Below are positions 1 through 8,200 of a stretch of 13,518 nt of DNA, piece by piece. Numbering within the stretch: position 1 is the stretch's first letter; each line of letters begins with the position of its first letter. Under the pieces are notes generated by a model. It saw only the letters and a list, made by a program, of their open reading frames with translations. It ran no database searches and had not been told where the DNA came from. Source of the stretch: Treponema sp. (GTDB lineage Bacteria > Spirochaetota > Spirochaetia > Treponematales > Breznakiellaceae); contig JAISLX010000150.1 of the NCBI GenBank assembly GCA_031277045.1, forward strand, positions 1 to 13,518, read 5' to 3'. A program made the position numbers and the translations under genes.

Positions 1-614
1 ACGCTTTCCCGGCTGACCCCTTCCTCCCGCATCCGGGCCTCCACGTGGAGGAGGAAGCTGGGGGTGGCGTGGACCACGGTGGTGCCGAAGTCCTGCATCA
101 GCCGGAACTGCCGGGTGGTATTGCCGGAGCCGGAGGGGATTACCAGCATCCCCACTTCTTCGCCCCCGGCGTGGAAGCCCAGGCCCCCGGTAAAGAGGCC
201 GTAGGTTATCATGTTCTGGAACACGTCGGTCCTGCCGCAGCCCGTGCCGTAGATACAGCGGGCCACGTTGTCGGTCCAGCGCCGTAAATCGTCCCGGTTA
301 AAGTAGATCGTCGTGGGGATCCCGGTAGTGCCGCTGGATGCGTGGAGCCGCACCACATCCTCCCGCGGAACGCTCAAAAAACCGTAGGGAAAGCCCTCCC
401 GCAGATCCTGTTTGGTGGTGTAGGGAATGCGCCGCAGATCCGCCAGATCCGTAATATCACCGGCCTCCCGTATCCCCGCCTTGGCCAGCCGTTCCCGGTA
501 AAATCCGGTCCGCAGGGCCCAGCCGACGGCCTCCCGCAGTTTGGCAAGCTGCAGCGCCTCAATACCGGGGCGGGGCATCGTTTCCAGTTCGGGACTCCAA
601 TATTGGTAATTCAC
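1..614 (-). CDS. paaK: Phenylacetate-CoA ligase (PaaK family), 3' part outside window
   Basis: Adenylate-forming ligase that would activate an aryl acid such as phenylacetate with ATP and CoA to an aryl-CoA in the cytoplasm. I translated the minus strand from a GTG at 614: about 204 codons are present and the reading frame runs off the window at base 1. Residues 63-78 read IPYTTKQDLREGFPYG, the typical PaaK N-terminal motif, and residues 91-98 read HASSGTTG, the ATP-binding P-loop of the ANL superfamily. The GTG start is supported by GGAG seven bases upstream; the annotation could otherwise be missed because there is no ATG. No aromatic-degradation genes are visible next to it. In anaerobes and spirochetes PaaK homologues often stand alone, so the true acid substrate is open. 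Family assignment is secure, substrate is not. Confidence 0.9.
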   Translation of the reverse strand, partial: MNYQYWSPELETMPRPGIEALQLAKLREAVGWALRTGFYRERLAKAGIREAGDITDLADLRRIPYTTKQDLREGFPYGFLSVPREDVVRLHASSGTTGIPTTIYFNRDDLRRWTDNVARCIYGTGCGRTDVFQNMITYGLFTGGLGFHAGGEEVGMLVIPSGSGNTTRQFRLMQDFGTTVVHATPSFLLHVEARMREEGVSRES

Positions 615-786
615 GCTGATTCTCCGCTGCTCCGGCCCTTACACGGCGCCGGATTAGGTTTGCCGGTTTTAAGCCTTCGCAAAAACCAAAAAATTCGGGA
701 AAGCCCTGGTTATCAGGGATACAGGAAGCGCCGCCTTTTGTAAAGAGAGCGCGCGGCGGGAGCATGGAAGCCCTGAAACGCTTTAC

Positions 787-833
787 GTTTGAGGTTGTTC
801 CAAAACCCGGTTGGTTTTGGAACAACCTCAAAC
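787..833. repeat. Perfect palindrome, 21-bp arms, 5-base loop
   Basis: The left arm (787-807) starts GTTTGAGGTTGTTCC and ends AAAACC; the right arm (813-833) is its exact reverse complement; the loop is CGGTT. The inner part of the arm, GTTGTTCCAAAAC, resembles the arm of the inverted repeat at 8867-8914 (CCTGTCCCAAAAC). Perfect symmetry over 21 bp is strong evidence for a hairpin or a mobile palindromic repeat. There is no T tract immediately after it, and it lies between divergent genes, so an ordinary terminator is unlikely. Confidence 0.85.
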
Positions 834-925
834 ACCTATTTTTACCCTGAACCATGATATTTAGCTTGCTTTTTGGGGGGAAAGGTTTTACCATAAAATT
901 TATGTTGTGTCCGGAATGGCGATTA

Positions 926-942
926 CCCCCCCCCCCCCCCCC
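926..942. repeat. Homopolymer C17 (G17 on the minus strand)
   Basis: Seventeen consecutive C residues lie about 143 bases upstream of the glycoside hydrolase start. A run this long is prone to slipped-strand length change. It is not inside a convincing reading frame: the frame of the downstream gene has a stop at 1058-1060, before the gene's ATG, so an effect would be on transcription rather than on the protein. The nearest -10-like hexamer for the operon (TATACA, 972-977) lies 29 bases downstream, which places the tract just upstream of the -35 region. Confidence 0.9.
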
Positions 943-1044
943 GTCAAAATCTCTAAAGTTTACTTATTTTCTATACAGTACAGTGCCGCATTCCCCAAAA
1001 AGTTTCCCCGGGGAAATGCAATGGTTCTGTTTATTCCCAGGAGA

Positions 1045-1078
1045 CCTTCGACAGGGATAAAAAACACGTACGTGAAGG
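1045..1078 (+). promoter_or_regulatory. Leader segment with ribosome site GAAGG and possible pairing CCTTC
   Basis: GAAGG (1074-1078) lies six bases before the ATG at 1085 and decides that start over the in-frame ATG at 1094. CCTTC at 1045-1049 can pair with it, and a 10-base palindrome CACGTACGTG (1065-1074) lies between. The pairing is only 5 bp, so masking of the ribosome site is a weak suggestion. Confidence 0.3.
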
Positions 1079-1084
1079 CATTTT

Positions 1085-4000
1085 ATGAACAATATGATCG
1101 CCCGGTTTAAATCGCCCCCGAAGGAATACAGCCCTTTGGCGTTTTGGTTCTGGAACGGAACCCTGAAAACGGGGGAACTGGTACGGCAGATAGATGAAAT
1201 GTCCTCCAAGGGGGTTCACGGGGCCTTTATGCATCCCCGGGCATATTTAAAGACGCCCTATCTGGAACAGGAATGGTGGGACGCGGTGGGCGCCTGCGTG
1301 GAACGGAGCCGGGAGATCGGCTTTTCCCCCTGGATATACGATGAATACGCCTGGCCCAGCGGTACGGCGGGCAGTACCTTTGAACACAGTTATCAAAAAC
1401 CGTCCCGGGTGCTGGCCCGGGGGGAACAGAACATGGCCAAGGGTCTCCGGGTAAACCGCTACGAGGTCTTCGGGACCGCCGCCTTGAGCGATTTGATCTG
1501 CGGGGAAGCCGGGACCTTTGTAGCGGCCTTTTCGCTCTCGGGGAAGAACGAGCCGGTTCCCCCGGAGGGGACGGCAAGCGATGGCGGAGTCATGGTTTTT
1601 TTCAGGGAAGTGTACCCCGGAGCAGTGGATTATCTCAACAAAAATACTATCAGGTACTTTATCGAACTGACCCATGAAGAGTACCGCAAACGCTGGGGTT
1701 CCTGTTTCGGCAGCCTCATCCCCGGCGTATTCTTCGACGAGATTTACATGGCGTCGCGGACATTGCCCTGGACCGATGCGCTGCCGGAAGAATTTGAAAA
1801 ACGATGCGGCTACAGCCTGCTTCCCCATTTACCCGCCTTGGTCACGGAAGGGGAAGAGGATTCAAAACGTATCCGGGGTGATTATTTCCGGGTTATTGCG
1901 GAGCTGTACGAAGAAGCCTTTTTCATCCAAATATCCCAATGGTGCCAAAATAACAACCTGATGCTCACGGGGCATACCGAAGAGCGCCTCGCGGGACATC
2001 CCGGGCGGCAGGGGAATTATTTTAACACCATTCGGCATTTGCAGATCCCTGGAGCCGATAATCATGATTACCGTTACCGCTTTCCCCGAAAAATAACCTG
2101 CGTAGAGCCCAAGTATTCGGTGTCCGTGGCCCGCGCGTACAACCGGAAGCGCGCCATGTCCGAAGCTATGGGGGGAGCGGGATGGGGCTGCAGTCTTCAG
2201 CAGTTCAAGCGGGGCGTGAATACCATGGCCGCCATGGGAATCAGTATGTTTATACTTCACGGTTTTCATTACGAATGTGAACACCAGGGTTCCCAGGCGG
2301 ACTGGCCCACCAGCTTTTTCTACCAAAACCCTTACTGGAAATACTTTAACTATTTTGCGGTGTATATGAACCGGGTTTGCTGCATGAACGCACTGGGGAC
2401 GGGGGTGGTCGAAATGGGCCTGTTCTATCCTATTTATGACATGCAGATCAACACCGTGAACGGCCGCCCCAACGAAGACGCCCTGAACATGGAACGGGCC
2501 TTTCACGATATGCTCAACACGTTGCTGGAACGGCAGATTGATACGGACATCATCGACGGAGAAAGCCTGCTCAGGGCAGAGGTCTCAGGGGATGCCATGC
2601 AGGCGGGACAGCAACGGTTCAGGGTTTTGCTTTTCCCCTGCGGCGTAACCCTTGGGGATGCCCTGCGTGCCAAACTTATGGAATTCCGGGCCTCCGGGGG
2701 GCATGTGGTTTTCTATCATGGTGAAGGCCAGCCTGCGGTGGTACCTGCGGAATTTTCCGGCAATGACACCGGCAGCATTCCCGCCATTCCCCGCTTGCTC
2801 GACGGGTTGTTTATGCCGGACATACTGGTGCTGGAAGGCAGCAGGTCGAACTTATACGCCTGCCACCGCCGGATAAACGGTCTGGATATTTATTATGTTT
2901 CAAACAGCAGCAACAGGGGCCGGGAACTTACGCTACAGTTGCGGGAAGCCGGTTCGGTACAAAAAATGGACATTGAAACCGGCGAAGTATACCCGATCCC
3001 CTCGGCGATAGCCGTCAATGGCGCCACGGTGCTTCATCTGCGATTGGGGGAAGACGAAGCCTGTTACCTGCTCATCGCTCGGGACGGCAAACCGGCGGAA
3101 CCGGTAGGGGAACCTGAAGAACGGGAGGAGATAGCCCTGTCGAGCCTATGGACCTTCCTTCCCCAGGACAAGTCTTTTGACGGGCGCTACTGCATCGACG
3201 GTGAGAGTACGGAACTGCAAATTCCCCTGGCAACCTTTGCCGATGACCTACATGGGGGAAATGAACCGATCCGCATCTGTAATATCGACGGCGAAAAGGG
3301 TTTTTGCGGCCGCCATTTGAGCCTTTGGCAGGCACGGTGGATTGCCCGCCGGCCTTCCTGGAATTGCGGGGCCGACACGGATCTGTATTTCAGAAAAACC
3401 TTTGATCTTGAAGCCGAACCGGAGTGGGCCCGGGTTTGTTTTGCCGCCCTCACGGATTGTACGCTTTATATCAACGGGAAGGAAGTGTTCCGCGGGGCAA
3501 GCGGGGGCAGACCCGTTTCGGCGGATATTGTTGCCTCACTACGGAAGGGGAGGAATTGTATTGCCGCTTATGTTCACCACGATAACCCGATCAATTCCTT
3601 TACTGCGCTCCATGAACTTCCGGCGAACAGGATCATTGCGTTCCTGCTTCAGGGGGAAGTTGTTTCGGAGCGGCAGAAGACGCCGCCGGAAAAGGTTCGG
3701 GCCGGTGTAATTACCAGCGATGAAAGCTGGATTGTTACCAACCGGTTCCATGAGGGCTGGCAGTCACCGGACTCAGATTTTGAAGCCTGCTTTGCCGATG
3801 TTACCCAGGCTCAGTCTTTTGGCCAGGGCGTGCCTGACGGACAATGGATCTACGCCTGGGAACGGGGCAGGCCGCCCCTGCACCCTTGGGGGGATCTGCC
3901 TTTGTTCGATCAGGAACTCACCTTTCCCCGGAAGCTGACCTACGGCATTAGTATTCCTGCGGGTACCGGGAGCATCAAAAAGCCGGAGGTTTGCGGAGAT

Positions 4001-4573
4001 TTTAGCGGCCTTCTGGATGGGGTTCCCATTACCTGGGATTGCGAATGGATAAAAATAAAAAATGACGGCCGCAGCCATTATCTTACGCTTGAAGTTACGG
4101 CCGCAGGCCGGGAAGATGGGCTGCAATACCCGGTTACGGTTTCGGTATCCCCCTTTCGGGTACCCCTGGCCGACTGGCGCTTATACGGATACCCCTGGTT
4201 CTCCGGCAGGATGCGTTACCAAAATACCGTCAGGATCAACAAGAAGAAGGGCCATTATGTGATTGACCTGGGGCAGGTGAATTTCAGCGCGGAAGTTTGG
4301 GTAAACGGCAGACTGGCTGGAGTGCGCGTATGGAATCCTTACCGGGTGGATATTACGGATCTTCTTACGGAAGGTGAAAACAGTATTACCGTGGTAGCGG
4401 CGAATTCCGCGGCGGTGGAACGGCGGCGCATGCTGGTGGATGAAGGTATGGCTCTGGGCTGGAACCGCTACTGGAACGAAGACAACATTGACCGGGAAGG
4501 AGAAAACCTGGTATCCGGCTTACTGGGGCCGGTCCGTATTTTTCGTTATGAGCATACAGGGGGAGGGGCATGA
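1085..4573 (+). CDS. Large cytoplasmic glycoside hydrolase, GH106-like (putative alpha-L-rhamnosidase)
   Basis: An 1162-residue enzyme expected to release a terminal sugar, probably L-rhamnose, from an imported oligosaccharide. No signal peptide or lipobox is present, so it should act in the cytoplasm. The N-terminus has FWFWN (20-24), GVHGAFMHPR, and YDEYAWPSGTAG (85-96), the pattern I associate with GH106 and GH106-like barrels. Acidic candidates for catalysis are E219 in FFDE, E299/E300 in GHTEE, and E360 in SEAMGGAGWG. ILHGFHYE follows at about 390-397. A beta-sandwich segment starts near 765 (TDLYFRKTF). A galactose-binding-like domain ends the protein (DLGQV near 1061, WNPYRVDITDLL near 1083, LLGPVRIF at the end). 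Start ATG 1085 has GAAGG six bases upstream. Its stop overlaps the next gene's ATG (ATGA), so translation is coupled. Family likeness is good; linkage and sugar specificity are inferred. Confidence 0.82.
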   Translation: MNNMIARFKSPPKEYSPLAFWFWNGTLKTGELVRQIDEMSSKGVHGAFMHPRAYLKTPYLEQEWWDAVGACVERSREIGFSPWIYDEYAWPSGTAGSTFEHSYQKPSRVLARGEQNMAKGLRVNRYEVFGTAALSDLICGEAGTFVAAFSLSGKNEPVPPEGTASDGGVMVFFREVYPGAVDYLNKNTIRYFIELTHEEYRKRWGSCFGSLIPGVFFDEIYMASRTLPWTDALPEEFEKRCGYSLLPHLPALVTEGEEDSKRIRGDYFRVIAELYEEAFFIQISQWCQNNNLMLTGHTEERLAGHPGRQGNYFNTIRHLQIPGADNHDYRYRFPRKITCVEPKYSVSVARAYNRKRAMSEAMGGAGWGCSLQQFKRGVNTMAAMGISMFILHGFHYECEHQGSQADWPTSFFYQNPYWKYFNYFAVYMNRVCCMNALGTGVVEMGLFYPIYDMQINTVNGRPNEDALNMERAFHDMLNTLLERQIDTDIIDGESLLRAEVSGDAMQAGQQRFRVLLFPCGVTLGDALRAKLMEFRASGGHVVFYHGEGQPAVVPAEFSGNDTGSIPAIPRLLDGLFMPDILVLEGSRSNLYACHRRINGLDIYYVSNSSNRGRELTLQLREAGSVQKMDIETGEVYPIPSAIAVNGATVLHLRLGEDEACYLLIARDGKPAEPVGEPEEREEIALSSLWTFLPQDKSFDGRYCIDGESTELQIPLATFADDLHGGNEPIRICNIDGEKGFCGRHLSLWQARWIARRPSWNCGADTDLYFRKTFDLEAEPEWARVCFAALTDCTLYINGKEVFRGASGGRPVSADIVASLRKGRNCIAAYVHHDNPINSFTALHELPANRIIAFLLQGEVVSERQKTPPEKVRAGVITSDESWIVTNRFHEGWQSPDSDFEACFADVTQAQSFGQGVPDGQWIYAWERGRPPLHPWGDLPLFDQELTFPRKLTYGISIPAGTGSIKKPEVCGDFSGLLDGVPITWDCEWIKIKNDGRSHYLTLEVTAAGREDGLQYPVTVSVSPFRVPLADWRLYGYPWFSGRMRYQNTVRINKKKGHYVIDLGQVNFSAEVWVNGRLAGVRVWNPYRVDITDLLTEGENSITVVAANSAAVERRRMLVDEGMALGWNRYWNEDNIDREGENLVSGLLGPVRIFRYEHTGGGA

Positions 4574-5547
4574 ACGGGACGGCAAAAAAGAAAATCCCGG
4601 ATAAACCGGGCTTTTCGACACAAACCAGAGGCAGATTGGGGAACCGGATACTCAGGGAACTGCGGAAAAATTTGGGCCTCTACCTTCTGGTTGTAGTTCC
4701 CTTGACCTATCTCATCCTTTTTAAGTACATACCCATTTATGGGGTACAGATAGCTTTTAAAAACTATTCCCCGGTGCGGTCTTTTTCCGACAGTCCCTGG
4801 GTAGGGTTGAAGCATTTTCAGCGTTTCATGTCCACGCCCCGGTTTTTTGACATCCTGTGGAATACCCTTACGATCAGCCTGTATTCGCTTCTGACCTTCC
4901 CCCTGCCTATTATCCTCGCCCTGCTCCTCAACTACATGACAAGCCGGCGGTATAAAAAAATAGTACAATTGATAAGCTACGCCCCCCATTTTATCTCCAC
5001 AGTAGTGATGGTAGGTATTATCCTGCAATTTCTCGATACCCGCTCAGGAATCATCAATGTGATGATAAAGCTGGCGGGAAAAGAACCGGTTAATTTTATG
5101 GGTACCTCGCAGTATTTCTACCATATCTACGTGTGGTCCGGCGTATGGCAGGGTATCGGGTATTCGTCGATTATATACATAGCCTCTCTGGCAGGGGTCC
5201 CGCCGGAATTACATGAGGCAGCCATTGTAGACGGCGCCACTATCCTTCAGCGGATTCGCCACATCGATCTGCCGAGTATCCTGCCGACCGCTTCTATTTT
5301 GTTGATCCTGGCCTGCGGCGGTATCCTGTCGGTGGGCTATGAAAAGGTCTACCTTATGCAGAACAACCTGAATAGTAAGGTCTCGGAAGTGATTAGTACC
5401 TATGTATATAAACAGGGGATTATTGCAGCCATACCGCAGTATTCCTACGCAACCGCCATCGGTTTGTTTATATCGGTGATCAACGTGGTCATTCTGATTA
5501 CAGTGAACCGGCTTTCGGATAAGATTGGTGGAAATTCGCTTTTTTAA
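4570..5547 (+). CDS. Sugar ABC transporter permease, LplB/YteP type
   Basis: First transmembrane subunit of a carbohydrate importer of the CUT1 class, 325 residues, the usual length for LplB. The first membrane helix follows a basic cytoplasmic tail (about residues 36-58, LGLYLLVVVPLTYLILF), then YIPIYGVQIAFKNY, a hallmark of the LplB family. The cytoplasmic EAA loop that docks the ATPase starts at residue 216 (EAAIVDGATILQRIRHIDLP). The ATG at 4570 overlaps the hydrolase stop as ATGA and is preceded by GGGGGAGGGG. Relatives in Bacillus (YteP) import rhamnogalacturonan fragments, which agrees with the GH106-like neighbour, but LplB relatives serve many glycans. No ATPase gene lies in this operon; a shared MsmX/UgpC-type subunit is presumably used. 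Confidence 0.92.
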   Translation: MNGTAKKKIPDKPGFSTQTRGRLGNRILRELRKNLGLYLLVVVPLTYLILFKYIPIYGVQIAFKNYSPVRSFSDSPWVGLKHFQRFMSTPRFFDILWNTLTISLYSLLTFPLPIILALLLNYMTSRRYKKIVQLISYAPHFISTVVMVGIILQFLDTRSGIINVMIKLAGKEPVNFMGTSQYFYHIYVWSGVWQGIGYSSIIYIASLAGVPPELHEAAIVDGATILQRIRHIDLPSILPTASILLILACGGILSVGYEKVYLMQNNLNSKVSEVISTYVYKQGIIAAIPQYSYATAIGLFISVINVVILITVNRLSDKIGGNSLF

Positions 5548-5558
5548 GGGAGTGTCGG

Positions 5559-6455
5559 ATGGGAAAAAGGAAAAATCTGATCCGTCATACATTTGGTGAT
5601 AAAGTATTCCTTTGCTTTGACTGGATCATCCTGACTGTATTTCTGATTTTGCTGGTGTACCCCCTGCTGTATATCATATCCGCCTCTTTTACGGCGGGAG
5701 CCAGCGTTATGAGCCTGTCCCTCATACCCAGACGCATATCGCTGGTCGGCTATGAGGCGGTATTTCAGTATAAGCCGATTTGGACGGGCTATATCAATTC
5801 TCTGTTCTATATGGCTGCCGGAACCGTGATAGCCCTGACGGTAACGGTTTGCTGCGCCTACCCCCTCTCCCGGAAGGATTTTAAATTCGGCACGGTGGTT
5901 ACGGCGCTCTGCATGATAACTATGTATTTTAGCGGCGGGACCATTCCTACTTTTTTGCAGGTTCGCAATCTGGGTCTGTTGGGATCGCGGCTTGCGGTTT
6001 TGCTGCCCGGAGCCATGTCGGTTTACAACATGATAGTCATGCGGACTTATTTCAAGACACAGGTACCCCAGGAAATGCTTGAATCCGCCCAGATGGACGG
6101 CTGCGGAAATCTGCGTTTTCTACTGCAGATCTTGCTGCCCCTATCGGTACCCATACTGGCTGTAACGGGTTTGTTCTATGCGGTAGGATACTGGAATTCC
6201 TATTTTGATGCCATGATGTATCTTTCCAGTTTCCGGGGAAAATATCCTCTTTCCCTTATCCTGCGGGAAATACTGATTTTGAATGAAACGAGCATAGATA
6301 CCATGGAGGTTTCGGAAATCTTGCAAATCACGGAACGACGGGATGTTATGAAGTATGCGGTTATTGTTATATCGTCGCTGCCGGTACTGGTTATCTACCC
6401 CTTTGTTCAAAAATATTTTGTCAAGGGTATCATGATCGGGGCAGTAAAGGGTTAG
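5559..6455 (+). CDS. Sugar ABC transporter permease, YtcP/MalG type
   Basis: Second transmembrane subunit of the importer, 298 residues, normal for the YtcP family. The N-terminus is DKVFLCFDWIILTVFLILLV followed by YPLLYIISASF, the usual opening of this family, and the protein ends KGIMIGAVKG, the typical YtcP C-terminus. The EAA loop starts at residue 175 (ESAQMDG) and runs into ILLPLSVPILAV. The gene begins 11 bases after the first permease with GGGAG six bases before the ATG, so the two are co-translated. It should form a heterodimer with the LplB-type subunit and receive substrate from the lipoprotein encoded next. Confidence 0.92.
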   Translation: MGKRKNLIRHTFGDKVFLCFDWIILTVFLILLVYPLLYIISASFTAGASVMSLSLIPRRISLVGYEAVFQYKPIWTGYINSLFYMAAGTVIALTVTVCCAYPLSRKDFKFGTVVTALCMITMYFSGGTIPTFLQVRNLGLLGSRLAVLLPGAMSVYNMIVMRTYFKTQVPQEMLESAQMDGCGNLRFLLQILLPLSVPILAVTGLFYAVGYWNSYFDAMMYLSSFRGKYPLSLILREILILNETSIDTMEVSEILQITERRDVMKYAVIVISSLPVLVIYPFVQKYFVKGIMIGAVKG

Positions 6456-6480
6456 GGAAATTCCGGTATGGTTCCCTTTT
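6454..6480 (+). terminator. Weak hairpin after the permease gene (possible attenuator)
   Basis: AGGGAA (6454-6459) can pair with TTCCCT (6472-6477), followed by TTT. The stem is only 6 bp with a 12-base loop, so it may only reduce read-through or stabilise a processed end. It overlaps the permease stop codon. Confidence 0.25.
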
Positions 6481-6516
6481 CCTCGGCGCATTTTTAGCAA
6501 ACATACGGAACTAATC

Positions 6517-6547
6517 TTGTAAGAAAATGGGTTCCGTTGTTTAGAAT
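6517..6547 (+). promoter_or_regulatory. Possible internal promoter for the binding-protein gene
   Basis: TTGTAA (6517-6522) and TAGAAT (6542-6547) are separated by 19 bases, upstream of the lipoprotein gene. The 110-base gap is much larger than the other gaps in the operon, and binding proteins are usually made in excess of permeases. The spacing is longer than ideal, so this is tentative. Confidence 0.22.
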
Positions 6548-6565
6548 AACTTTCAGGGGGATTGT

Positions 6566-8161
6566 ATGAAGAAGATTGCGTTTTTTGGAAGTGCGGTTGC
6601 GCTGGCGCTATTTGGCGCCTGCTCCGCTCAAAAGCCCGCGGATACTTCGGCGGCGGGCAGGGATGAAAAGGTAACCCTGACCGTCTGGGGACCCGAAACG
6701 GTCGGCAACGACTATAATACGATCATGAACACGGTGGAATACGAAAAGAAAACCGGTGTTCATATCAACTGGAATCTTTTCAGCAGCAGTCTGAACGCTA
6801 ATGAGGCCTTTAACCTGCTTATAGCGGGAGGAGATTTGCCGGATATTATCTGCCGGTGGTTCTCCCCGGAAGAAATTAGAATGTGTATAGAGGGAAACAT
6901 CCTTACACCCCTGGATGATTATATCGCCAAAGACAGCTATTATAAAAAGGCCCTGGAGGAACAGCCCCAATACCGCTCCATGATCACGGCCCCTGATGAT
7001 CATATCTATAGTTTTATATATACCGACAGCGGGGTGCATAAGGATTCGGAGTATAAGATGTGGGTAAAAACCGACTGGCTTACGAAACTGGGTATTTCCG
7101 AGCCCACCACACCCCAGGAATTCAAGGATATGCTGATTGCCTTCCGGGACCGGGATCCCAACGGGAACGGCAAAAAGGATGAACTAACCCTGGTGGGATG
7201 GGTCAACGGACGGCAGGCCAATCCGATTAATTACCTGATGAATCCTTTCCAGTTATACCGGGAGAATTATTACTACATCACCGATGCGGGGGTGCTGGAA
7301 TTCATTGCCAATACCGATGGCTGGCGGGAAGGGCTGCGATATCTTAACGACCTTTACAGGAACGGCCTTATTATGGACGAAACCTATGTACAGGATGAAA
7401 CCCAGTTTAAGTCCCTGCTGAACCGCCCGGCGGACGAAGCGATAGTGGGAGTCTTCCCCGCCTGGTTCCAGGGTGCCTATATTGACATTAATGTTTTGAA
7501 CTGGACGGACTATCAGGCTATAGCTCCCTTAAAGGGTCCTACCGGTTTGCAGCAGTCCGCAGCGAGAAAGGGCGGCAATTTTAATCTGAATAACGGTATA
7601 ACTACTGCCTGTAAAAATCCCGAAGCGGCTTTTAAGTGGCTTGACTGGATGCTCGGGGATGAAGGCCTGGTGTTCGGACATTACGGGGCAGCGGGTATTT
7701 CCTATACCATGTCGGACAAACCGGCCTGGAACGGACGTATTCCCTCTTATGTTCTTGATCCGGGGTTCAACAAATTGGGAACAACGATGATGGTTTGGAA
7801 TTCCGGATTTTTCCCCCGGTATGACAAAGCTGAGGTCCGTTATGGGACCACCGCGGATGATACCAAACGAAATGTGGACAACACCTACGTCCTGCTTTCC
7901 GCAGCGCAGATATACGAACCTTACTACGTGTGGCATAATATCCCCGATGTGGTGTGGTGCAATGACGAAGATGTCATTACCGCCCGGACCGATTATCAGA
8001 CCGAATTCAACAACTACATCAATGCCGAATGTACGGAATTTGTCAGGGGCACCAAGAACATCAACGACAATGCCGTCTGGGAAGCCTACAAGACCGGCTT
8101 GAACAATCTGGGCCTGAGTGGGTATATGGATACCCTCAGAAAGTATTATAACGTCAAATAA
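6566..8161 (+). CDS. Extracellular sugar-binding lipoprotein of ABC importer (LipO/YtcQ type)
   Basis: Captures the oligosaccharide outside the cytoplasmic membrane and delivers it to the two permeases. The 531-residue length matches the large binding proteins that partner LplB/YtcP. The signal peptide MKKIAFFGSAVALALFGAC ends in a lipobox L15-F16-G17-A18 before Cys19; Phe at -3 is allowed in the spirochetal lipobox. The mature start reads VTLTVWGPE, usual for this class. D197-P-N-G-N-G-K-K-D-E206 is an EF-hand-like acidic loop seen in this family and may bind calcium. The ATG has a strong CAGGGGG site about six bases upstream. It is last in the operon, 110 bases after the second permease. 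Ligand unknown; a rhamnose-containing glycan is inferred from the hydrolase. Confidence 0.92.
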   Translation: MKKIAFFGSAVALALFGACSAQKPADTSAAGRDEKVTLTVWGPETVGNDYNTIMNTVEYEKKTGVHINWNLFSSSLNANEAFNLLIAGGDLPDIICRWFSPEEIRMCIEGNILTPLDDYIAKDSYYKKALEEQPQYRSMITAPDDHIYSFIYTDSGVHKDSEYKMWVKTDWLTKLGISEPTTPQEFKDMLIAFRDRDPNGNGKKDELTLVGWVNGRQANPINYLMNPFQLYRENYYYITDAGVLEFIANTDGWREGLRYLNDLYRNGLIMDETYVQDETQFKSLLNRPADEAIVGVFPAWFQGAYIDINVLNWTDYQAIAPLKGPTGLQQSAARKGGNFNLNNGITTACKNPEAAFKWLDWMLGDEGLVFGHYGAAGISYTMSDKPAWNGRIPSYVLDPGFNKLGTTMMVWNSGFFPRYDKAEVRYGTTADDTKRNVDNTYVLLSAAQIYEPYYVWHNIPDVVWCNDEDVITARTDYQTEFNNYINAECTEFVRGTKNINDNAVWEAYKTGLNNLGLSGYMDTLRKYYNVK

Positions 8162-8171
8162 AGAGATCTTT

Positions 8172-8200
8172 CCCGCCGCACTCTGCGGCGGGATATTTAA
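8172..8200 (+). terminator. Rho-independent terminator of the sugar operon
   Basis: CCCGCCGCA (8172-8180), loop CTC, TGCGGCGGG (8184-8192): a perfect 9-bp GC-rich stem ten bases after the TAA at 8159-8161. It is followed by ATATTTAAT, a poor but T-biased tail. Confidence 0.8.

Larger units (their letters stand above)
615..1084. other. Intergenic region between divergent paaK and the sugar operon
   Basis: This 470-base gap separates two divergently transcribed units, so it must hold both promoters. It contains a perfect palindrome (787-833), a 17-C run (926-942), a smaller hairpin CCCTG-GTTAT-CAGGG at about 704-718, and a -10-like TATACA at 972-977 with no good -35 partner. Short open frames cross it on both strands but have proline runs from the C tract, no family likeness and no convincing ribosome binding site. 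I see no gene here. Confidence 0.6.

Noticed and set aside
559..894. Minus-strand 111-codon ORF upstream of paaK
   Set aside because: It overlaps the paaK coding start in another frame and reads through the palindrome; no protein-like features.
907..1110. ORFs running through the C17 tract as a phase-variable leader or short protein
   Set aside because: No ribosome site, no family likeness, proline runs arise only from the tract, and the frame of the downstream hydrolase is closed by a stop at 1058-1060 so no fusion can form.
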